Below, piece by piece: positions 57,713 to 64,000 of a DNA stretch of 64,000 bases. Both the position numbers and the translations under genes were made by a program. The stretch comes from Riptortus pedestris (Eukaryota > Arthropoda > Insecta > Hemiptera > Alydidae), in the NCBI GenBank assembly GCA_019009955.1, contig CM032228.1:253447501-253511500 (forward strand), written 5' to 3'. The notes beneath the pieces were generated by a model. It saw only the letters and a program-made list of their open reading frames with translations, was not told the origin of the DNA and searched no databases. Position 1 is the first letter of the stretch. Each line of letters starts with the position of its first letter.

Positions 57713-57714
57713 AT

Positions 57715-57758
<44 letters not shown>
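57713..57758. repeat. (TA)n microsatellite
   Basis: TA tract at the junction between a hAT terminus and a HINE. Confidence 0.95.
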
Positions 57759-57760
<2 letters not shown>

Positions 57761-58284
57761 CTGTTAACACTCTAGCGGTCGCAATTCTTGTTTAATCGTC
57801 ACCGAACTCGGTATTTAATCGTTTCATGTAAAAAGGAAGATCAAGTTCGTTAACGGCTGAAATCGGACCAGTGGGAGGGGGATTTTCAAAAATTCGAAAT
57901 ATCTCCGTTATTATGCATCGGATCGAAAAATTGTATAGAACCAATCTTATTGCAAATTAAATTTACTATAAATATTGTTATATACATTTATTCTCTTTCT
58001 TGAATATTAACCGAGATATTTGCATTTTTATGAAGTCTGTGGTCGGGTATAGTTCGGATTAGATCGGCCATTTTCGTCAGTACTCGGCTCAGGTGGAAGC
58101 TTCTTCTAACCTTACAGGTCGTTTATAACCTTACCTTACCTTCATTACTTTGTGTGATTTATGCAAATACGGTCTGTTCATCCGCCCCCCCCCCTTCTTT
58201 AGTTCTTGTACTACTAAAATTTGAGTAATTAAAATATAAATTATTTTTACAATTCAGAAGCCGTTTCAGTTGGGAATTTATTAA

Positions 58285-59594
58285 CCCTGGAATGGTAAGG
58301 TGGGGCATACAGTGCCCCAGGAAAAGTGTGTAGTTCAATTTCCGCCAGGTGGCGCAGTTTGGCTGGGCAAACCTTTCATGAGTTTTCCTGTCCCAACATG
58401 CTCCCTTCAGTGTGTGACATAGCCTTGACCAAGGAGTTTGTTTTGGTGCTTTTATTTGCGTTTTGGGGTACTGTATGCCCCACCTTACCATTAGTGTTTC
58501 TTTTCAGTAATTATTAACATTAGTTTTAATATTGTTTTTTAATAACGTGAGCCATAAAATGGACGACAAAAAAGTATTTTTGTTAGGCCGGGACGATGAA
58601 TTAATTTTACAAGAATTATTTCGTGATTCAGCAACTGCTGAATTTGAAGATTTTTCAAATGATGAAGAAAACGATGCTGTTGAAGACGATGATGATGTTC
58701 CTGATGTTTTTACCATACAGACAAAAAACCGCAAACCAGAAACATCTCTCTTTGTATTTGACAATGAACTTACATTATTGTCATATGTCCCAAAAAAGAA
58801 TAGAAATGTTTTACTATTATCGAATATGCACCAAGGCCAATCAATGATAAAAGAAAAAAATATCCCAGAAATTATACATTTTTATAATAATACAAAGGGA
58901 GGTGTAGATGTTTTCGACCAAATGTGTGCCCAGTACAACTGTAGCCGAAAAACCAGGCGATGGCCCCTATGTCTTTTTTATGGAATGCTCAACGCCGCTG
59001 GAATCAATGCCTACATCATTTTGAGAGAAAACATTCACCGTTCTGGTGGGAAGATGGAGAGCAGGTTAGATTATCTACTGTCATTAGGTGAAGAGCTGAT
59101 AAAGCCATGGATGATGCATCGCCTGACCATAAGAACCATTCCCAGATCTGTACGGGAGGCCATCGAGGAGCAATTCGGAGTTAGCAGCCCAGCACCGCCA
59201 CCCGCTACACAAGGCGCTCGTTCGTCCGGTCGGTGTCATCTATGTGGTAGAGGCAAAGACACTAAAACCACTGTAAAATGTTGCAAATGCAATAGATTTA
59301 TATGTTCTAGTCACAAAATCGTTGTGTGTGATGCTTGTAATGACTAATAATTAAGTTCCTCCAGATAATAGGTATAATTCTATTTTTTTTTTCAATTACT
59401 TATAAAACATAGTAAGTTTTTTTTTTAAATATTCTTATTTTTAAAAGACAGCTAAATGTTTATAAAATAGAGAAAATGTTTTGTTTATGTAAATAAAAAT
59501 TATTATCATAGCGTAAAAAATCTTTAATAATTGGGGTACCTAGTGCCCCACCTTACCTTTCGTGTTCCAAAATTTACACCTTACCATTCCAGGG
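58285..59594 (+). mobile_element. piggyBac element with internally deleted transposase
   Basis: TTAA duplications lie at 58281-58284 and 59595-59598. Both ends read CCCTGGAATGGTAAGGTG inwards. A 28-bp subterminal sequence (AATGGTAAGGTGGGGCATAC...) at 58291-58318 recurs inverted at 58465-58492, and a related GTGCCCCACCTTACC lies at 59550. The HINE at about 37925-37945 has the same sequence without the insert. Confidence 0.9.
58559..59347 (+). CDS. internally deleted but open piggyBac transposase
   Basis: It is open for 262 codons from MDDKKVFLLGRDDELILQEL. An acidic N-terminus (NDEENDAVEDDDD) joins directly to the later part of the transposase: LLSNMHQGQS, FYNNTKGGVDVFDQMCAQYN, CSRKTRRWPLCLFYGMLNAA. 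The zinc tail follows (CHLCGRGKDTKTTVKCCKCN, then CSSHKIVVCDAC). The two early catalytic Asp residues of piggyBac (D268, D346) are gone; the GVDxxDQM Asp pair (D447, D450 in the moth enzyme) and the cysteine-rich DNA-binding tail remain. The frame runs clean across the deletion join. An ATG at 58532 in the same frame is an alternative start. It cannot catalyse transposition but could still bind element ends. Confidence 0.85.
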   Translation: MDDKKVFLLGRDDELILQELFRDSATAEFEDFSNDEENDAVEDDDDVPDVFTIQTKNRKPETSLFVFDNELTLLSYVPKKNRNVLLLSNMHQGQSMIKEKNIPEIIHFYNNTKGGVDVFDQMCAQYNCSRKTRRWPLCLFYGMLNAAGINAYIILRENIHRSGGKMESRLDYLLSLGEELIKPWMMHRLTIRTIPRSVREAIEEQFGVSSPAPPPATQGARSSGRCHLCGRGKDTKTTVKCCKCNRFICSSHKIVVCDACND

Positions 59595-59739
59595 TTAAAA
59601 TTAACTGAAGGTTTTCTTATTACCGTTTGTATTTATTCATGGTGGGCTTGTATTACCAGTATGCAGATTTCTCTATTGTAAAACTTCACATGGGAAATCT
59701 GCTTAGTTTACGCAGCCTCTGCGTGACGGACTTTTATTA

Positions 59740-60640
59740 CATAATATTGATATTGAATAAAAAATAATGGTAACGGTAGTAATATTTCCGTTATATAAGA
59801 TAATAAAACAACAACTGGAGTTATAAATTAAACTGGAAACCAAGGAGTCTGCGATATATTCCATCGTTCTACAGATATTTAATTATAGATAAACGGCAGG
59901 AAATAGAACGCGTTAACACCTCATATCTACTTGGTTCTCCACAATTCTTTTTGGGGATGTACATTGGAAAAGAAACTATATTCTGATATGTATTAATGTA
60001 TAATTAATTAATAAATAATATTAATATTATATAAATACAATGTATTAATATTGTACGATAATTATATGTGAGGCAATGGCAACACTGCGTGATACACACG
60101 TGTACAGGACAGTATACAATATAGCAGTTTTAATGGCGAATGTAGTGTTAGCGTCTTCTTACAATTATTACCTTATACAATACATAAAATATTCCTTCCT
60201 AAACTGTTATCTTTCTGCATGGATATAATCGATGGATTTCGAATGGACTAAAAAATTAACTCTTGCATATTCAGTTCCTGGATAACTGGTGAGACAAGAT
60301 TAATGAACCATTAATACTAAGGCTTGGATTATTAAAATAACATTAAAATTAATTGTCAAGGTCTAAAGATGACCGGAATCCTGAGAGATTCTGCTGACTG
60401 CTGGATAGTACTTAAGATAACTTTTCAGTATGCTGAATTTCTTTAGGAAGGCCATTGTTTCACGAAATTCTAATAAAAATACTTCTAAAGAAAATATAAG
60501 AAATATTCTAACTGAAACCTGAGGTAAAAATTAAGAGATTCTGATTAAATATTATAAGTGCTCTAAGCAAAAGGTAATTAATAACTAACGAATAAAGCAT
60601 AAGGTTTCTTGTTATTCCCTACTTGGGAAATTAAATTTAC
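59740..60640. other. intergenic stretch without recognised features
   Basis: AT-rich sequence between a HINE and a mariner remnant. Nothing was recognised. Confidence 0.4.
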
Positions 60641-60646
60641 GGAGTG

Positions 60647-61457
60647 GGGCTATTAAATAACGAGACTGACGCTGTAAAACATTTTATTTTTATTTCATAC
60701 ATTTTTACTTATTATCACCTACAACGCTCCATGCGAACCTTCCATTGTTCGAAACAGTGCTGGAAGTCTTTTTCTGTCAGCTCCTTCAGGACGCGTGCCG
60801 CTTTCTCTTTCACAGCTTCAACAGACTCAAATCTTGTTCCTTTTAATGCGGATTTCACCTTAGGAAACAGATAGAAGTCGCACGGCGCAACATCCGGCGA
60901 ATAAGGCGTCTAACACTGGGATGCTGAATTTGGCTAGAAACCTCTTAACAGACAATGCGGAATGAGCCGGCGCATTGTCTTGGTGGAGAACCAATGACTT
61001 GTCCTTCCACAATTCAGGTCGTTTTTTCCTTATTCTTTCACGGAGTTCAACAAGAACGTGAAGGTAGTAATGTTGATTAATCGTTTGACCTTCAGGAACC
61101 CAGTGAAGGTTCATAATCCCATGAATGTCGAAAAAACAATCAACATTGGTTTGAATATTGATTTGCTCATTCGAGTTTTTTTGGCTCTCGGTGAAGATGG
61201 GCTCTTCCAGTGCATGGATTGGCGCTTTGTTTCAGGATCATACATAAAAAACCATGATTCGTCACATGTTATTATCCTTTCCAGTAAGTTTGGGTCATTT
61301 TCAATGACATTCAAAGTGTCAGTACAAACATTTTTGCGAGCTTCCAGTTGTTCAAATGTGAGAATTTTAGCCACCATTTTGTCACACACTTTTTGCATGT
61401 TAAAATTGTTATGTAATATTTGCCGTACGGATTCTTTATCAATTCGTACAGTTTCAG

Positions 61458-61460
<3 letters not shown>
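60647..61460 (-). pseudogene. mariner transposase pseudogene, 5' part lost
   Basis: In three minus-strand frames it reads VRIDKESVRQILHNNFNM, ITCDESWFFMYDPETKRQSM, WVPEGQTINQHYYLHVL, LHQDNAPAHSALSVKRFLA, YSPDVAPCDFYLFPK and FQHCFEQWKVRMERC. All three mariner catalytic Asp positions (CDES, QDNA, CDF) can be found. Frameshifts lie near 61115-61130 and near 60910. The N-terminal DNA-binding part is replaced by a TA tract and a HINE at 61460. GGCTATTAAATAACGAGACT at 60647 is a probable terminal repeat. Confidence 0.85.

Positions 61461-61525
<65 letters not shown>
61460..61525. repeat. (TA)n microsatellite
   Basis: Pure TA joining the broken mariner to a HINE copy. Confidence 0.95.
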
Positions 61526-61527
<2 letters not shown>

Positions 61528-61955
61528 CCGCTCTAGCGGTAGCAATTTTTGGTTCATTATTACCAAACTCGATATTTAGTCGTTTTATGTAAAAAGAAAG
61601 ATCAAGTTCGTTAACGGCTGAAATCGGACCAGTGGGAGGGGGGGGTTAGAGGGGAGGATTTTCTAAAATTCCAAATATCTCCGTTACTATACGTCGAATC
61701 GAAATTTTGTACAGAATCAATCTTATTACAAATTAAATTTACTATAAATATTGTTATATACATTTATTCTCTATCTTGAATATTAACCGAGATATTTGCA
61801 TTTTTATTAAATCTGGCCGACTAACGGACGAAGTGGCTTTCCCGCCAAAAGCTAGTTCGGCCGTTTCATTAACTGCTCAGCTCTCGTGAAATTTCTCTAT
61901 TGTATAACTTCACATGGGAAATCTGCTTAGTTTACGCAGCCCCTGCGTGGCGGAC
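61526..61955 (+). mobile_element. HINE-like element, swapped-core class C
   Basis: CGCTCTAGCGGTAGCAATTT to GAGATATTTGCATTTTTATT, then a class-C segment (61808-61895, GCCGACTAACGGACGAAGTG) found only here. It ends with GGGAAATCTGCTTAGTTTAC, hairpin ACGCAG-CCC-CTGCGT, and GGCGGAC. Confidence 0.7.
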
Positions 61956-62040
61956 TTTTATTTATTTAGCATTCAAAATTTGTATATAAAATCTTTATAT
62001 TATAAATAAAGTTTTGTAAATTATTAATAAGTGTTACTTT

Positions 62041-62224
62041 ATGAGCAGCCCGCCAAAAATAATTAAAGCTAAATTAGATTAAAAAGATTGCTCGGCCGTG
62101 CGTTAAATGGATTGAATACCAAAAGTACTTTGGGGACAAAGACGTCACGCCAATCTCGGACAGCTTAAATCACATTGCTTCTGTACTAAAACTACATTTC
62201 ACTATGCATTTTGAAACCTCTTAA
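62041..62224 (+). other. coding-like segment upstream of MOSMO, unidentified
   Basis: MSSPPKIIKAKLD then a stop at 62080-62082; in another frame KIARPCVKWIEYQKYFGDKD and VTPISDSLNHIASVLKLHF, ending at TAA 62222-62224. The second part looks like protein by composition. I do not recognise it. It could be a transposon remnant or MOSMO 5' flank. Confidence 0.25.
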
Positions 62225-62350
62225 TGGTTTGTGTTTGTCAAAATAATCAACAGTTCTGTTTGACAGAAAAAAATACTACTTTGTACTGCGTGACAGCTTC
62301 ATTATAATATATTTTACATATGAGTTCTTAAAGAATTGTGTTCGTACGCA

Positions 62351-62453
62351 ATGGATAAACTTACTGTTATATCAGGAACACTGTTTTTGGCTGCTGATAT
62401 ATTTGCCATAGTTAGTTTAGCTATGCCTGATTGGATAACGACTGATGTTGGAG
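62351..62453 (+). CDS. MOSMO: MOSMO-like gene, coding exon 1
   Basis: The ATG opens MDKLTVISGTLFLAADIFAI followed by VSLAMPDWITTDVG, 34 codons plus one base, ending at a donor (GGAG, then GTATTT). Human MOSMO starts MDKLTIISGCLFLAADIFAI and continues with PDWINTG, and its first coding exon is about this length (from memory). MOSMO is a small four-helix claudin-like membrane protein that lowers cell-surface Smoothened and dampens Hedgehog signalling; the fly relative is atthog. This exon covers the N-terminus and helix 1. No later exon lies in 62454-64000, which holds a SINE and a 41-bp minisatellite. An upstream in-frame TTG at 62336 is not needed. Confidence 0.88.
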
Positions 62454-62549
62454 GTATTTATACATTTCATTCCCCCTTGCGTCAAATAAATTTAAAAGTA
62501 ATGATAACCAGACATGTCAGTAATTGAATTCAGGATTAGCTTTCAAGAA

Positions 62550-62768
62550 TATTTATTAATGGCCACTTTTTGCTTCTATGGTGATTTCAAGAAGTCATCT
62601 ATAGGTTGCCACCCCTTTGTAGCCAGGGTGGGACTAAGGATTTTATTTAATGAGTTCTTCACTAAATACATTCCTACTATCCAGGTAGGAATCAAACTCG
62701 CCACTCTAGGTTTACCATGTGAGATTAAGACCATCATTTTAAATCATATGGCTAACCTGAGCCCCCAG
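62550..62768 (-). mobile_element. tRNA-derived SINE in MOSMO intron 1
   Basis: The minus strand reads GGGGGCTCAGGTTAGCCATA, AGAGTGGCGAGTTTGATTCC (box B), and ACCCTGGCTACAAAGGGGTG. Confidence 0.7.
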
Positions 62769-63137
62769 GTTGAGTTAACAATAACGACTTCATACTAATT
62801 TGATATTTTGAATTAAGTACATTGTGTTAAAAGTTTTATTGATTGAAAAAGTGACTTTCATAGTTTTGATGTTAAGGAACGAAAGGCGTACCTTTAACTT
62901 AAGGGATTACACTTGGGGCACGCCTTCACAAAAGTAGGACAAGACAATCTTGCCTAGGTTTATATTTGCCCCTATAAATAATGATCAGAATAATGCAGAC
63001 CAAGGTTTCAGGAAACAACATCCAGCCAGTAGGATTTAAGAGCTGAGATAAGGGTGGGTAAGCTTGGCTAATACCTCACCCTTTTTGCTGCCTGTTAAAG
63101 TTTCAGAGATAGATCTTCTACAGAAATTTATTTGTAC

Positions 63138-63750
63138 AATGGGATTGGTCACACTGTTTGGTGCTCCTCACATCTGATAATGGGAGTGGTCACACTGCCT
63201 GGTGCTACACTCAGCTGATAATAGGAGTGGTCATACTGCCTGGTGCTACACACAGCTGATAATGGGATTAGCCACACTTTCTGGTGCTACTCACAGCTGA
63301 TAATGGGAGTGGCCACACTGTCTGGTGCTACACACAGCTGATAATGGGAGTGGCCACACTGTCTGGTGCTACACGCAGCTGATAATGGGAGTGGTCACAC
63401 TGTCTGGTGCTACACACAGCTGATAATGGGAGTGGCCACACTGTCTGGTGCTACACGCAGCTGATAATGGGAGTGGTCACACTGCCTGGTGCTACACACA
63501 GCTGATAATGGGAGTGGCCACACTGTCTGGTGCTACACGCAGCTGATAATGAGATTGGCCACACTGACTGGTGCTACACACAGCTGATAATAGGATTGGC
63601 CACACTTTCTGGTGCTACACACAGCTGATAATAAGATTGGCCACACTGTCTGGTGCTACACGCAGCTGATAATGAGATTGGCCACACTGTCTGGTGCTAC
63701 ACGCAGCTGATAATGGGATTGGCCACACTGTCTGGTGCTATATGCAGCTA
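63138..63750. repeat. 41-bp minisatellite, about 15 units
   Basis: The unit is TGGGAGTGGTCACACTGCCT then GGTGCTACACACAGCTGATAA. Units differ at a few set positions (GGTCACAC/GGCCACAC, ACACAC/ACACGC), with G/A and GT/TT changes clustering towards the right end. It lies in MOSMO intron 1. Confidence 0.95.
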
Positions 63751-64000
63751 ATACATTCCTTTTAGTGGGTCGCACCAAACAGGATAATATGGTTGCCTGC
63801 CTATCACACCTTCAAAACCTATTCCTTTTAGAGGGTTGTGGTAAAACAATATTTTATATATTAACTATATTATAATATATATTACATTATTGATATTATG
63901 GTACTGGCCAATGTCTATCTATAAGCCAATTCATTTAATTCCTTGATCCTATTAATTCATACTAATGTGTATGTATATATATATTTTCACAGGTGATACA
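63751..64000. other. MOSMO intron 1, no further features
   Basis: AT-rich sequence to the window edge. No second MOSMO exon is seen. Confidence 0.5.

Larger units (their letters stand above)
57760..59731 (+). mobile_element. HINE-like element, swapped-core class B, carrying a piggyBac insertion
   Basis: TGTTAACACTCTAGCGGTCG, the core to TTTGCATTTTTATGAAGTCT, and a class-B segment up to 58280. After the piggyBac it resumes (AATTAACTGAAGG) and ends GGGAAATCTGCTTAGTTTAC, the hairpin, and GACGGAC. It closely matches 37390-38053. Confidence 0.75.

Noticed and set aside
58159..58491. Minus-strand frame of 110 codons at the left end of the piggyBac element
   Set aside because: It crosses the HINE/piggyBac junction and the terminal repeats, and has no recognisable protein.
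53215..62351. A shared bidirectional promoter for MFSD8 and MOSMO
   Set aside because: The start codons are 9.1 kb apart with transposon remains between, so a compact shared promoter is not supported.

Overview
This window is nuclear DNA from an animal. It is AT-rich by eye and dominated by transposon debris and (TA)n and (GA)n tracts. I see no prokaryotic features, tRNA genes or rRNA genes. The mix of mariner, Tc1, piggyBac, hAT, Helitron, Helentron-like and Gypsy sequences suggests an invertebrate, perhaps an arthropod. That lineage call is a weak inference.

Two host genes are supported. On the minus strand, nine coding exons between about 53.2 kb and 1.8 kb encode most of a lysosomal major-facilitator protein of the MFSD8/CLN7 family. 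All nine have GT/AG boundaries and the reading frame runs through every junction. The first exon (53178-53215) is short and tentative. The last exon, carrying the final two membrane segments, lies beyond position 1. On the plus strand, 62351-62453 is coding exon 1 of a MOSMO-like gene (Hedgehog-pathway attenuator); the rest of that gene runs off the right edge. The two genes diverge, with start codons about 9.1 kb apart.

Almost everything else is intronic or intergenic repeat. The main player is a family of about 0.6-0.9 kb elements present in dozens of copies on both strands. Copies begin with AGCAGATTTCCC, usually carry a (TA)n tract at one fixed internal position, and end with the inverted motif GGGAAATCTGCT, a short hairpin and GACGGAC before a T run. 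An occupied/empty comparison (37173-38053 versus 38923-38927) shows clean insertion into a T run. This architecture matches Helentron-associated non-autonomous elements (HINEs). Several subfamilies swap the segment between the shared 5' part and the shared 3' end. Two of the swapped segments look like captured first exons.

Layered onto these are canonical Helitrons (one with perfect A|TC...CTAG|T ends, 35791-37135), and Gypsy LTRs that mostly sit at ATAT, two of them plausibly inside HINE microsatellites. There are also two piggyBac derivatives with TTAA duplications, one nested in a HINE whose empty site is also in the window. Mariner, Tc1, hAT and LINE remains, a tRNA-derived SINE family and several foldback elements are present. 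At 17876-19276 an element with an 8-bp target duplication contains about 22 tandem copies of a unit that includes its own terminal sequence.

Region by region: 0-5 kb holds a hAT remnant, MFSD8 exons 9 and 8, HINEs and a solo LTR. 5-12 kb holds MFSD8 exons 7 to 5, a long (GA)n tract and two near-complete HINEs. 12-30 kb is the 19.5-kb intron 4, nearly all repeats. 30-40 kb holds exons 4 and 3, a truncated Gypsy element, a LINE tail and the best Helitron and HINE. 40-53 kb holds exon 2, Helitrons, a piggyBac derivative and the tentative exon 1. 53-62 kb is the intergenic region with Tc1, hAT, piggyBac and mariner remains. 62-64 kb holds MOSMO exon 1 and a 41-bp minisatellite.
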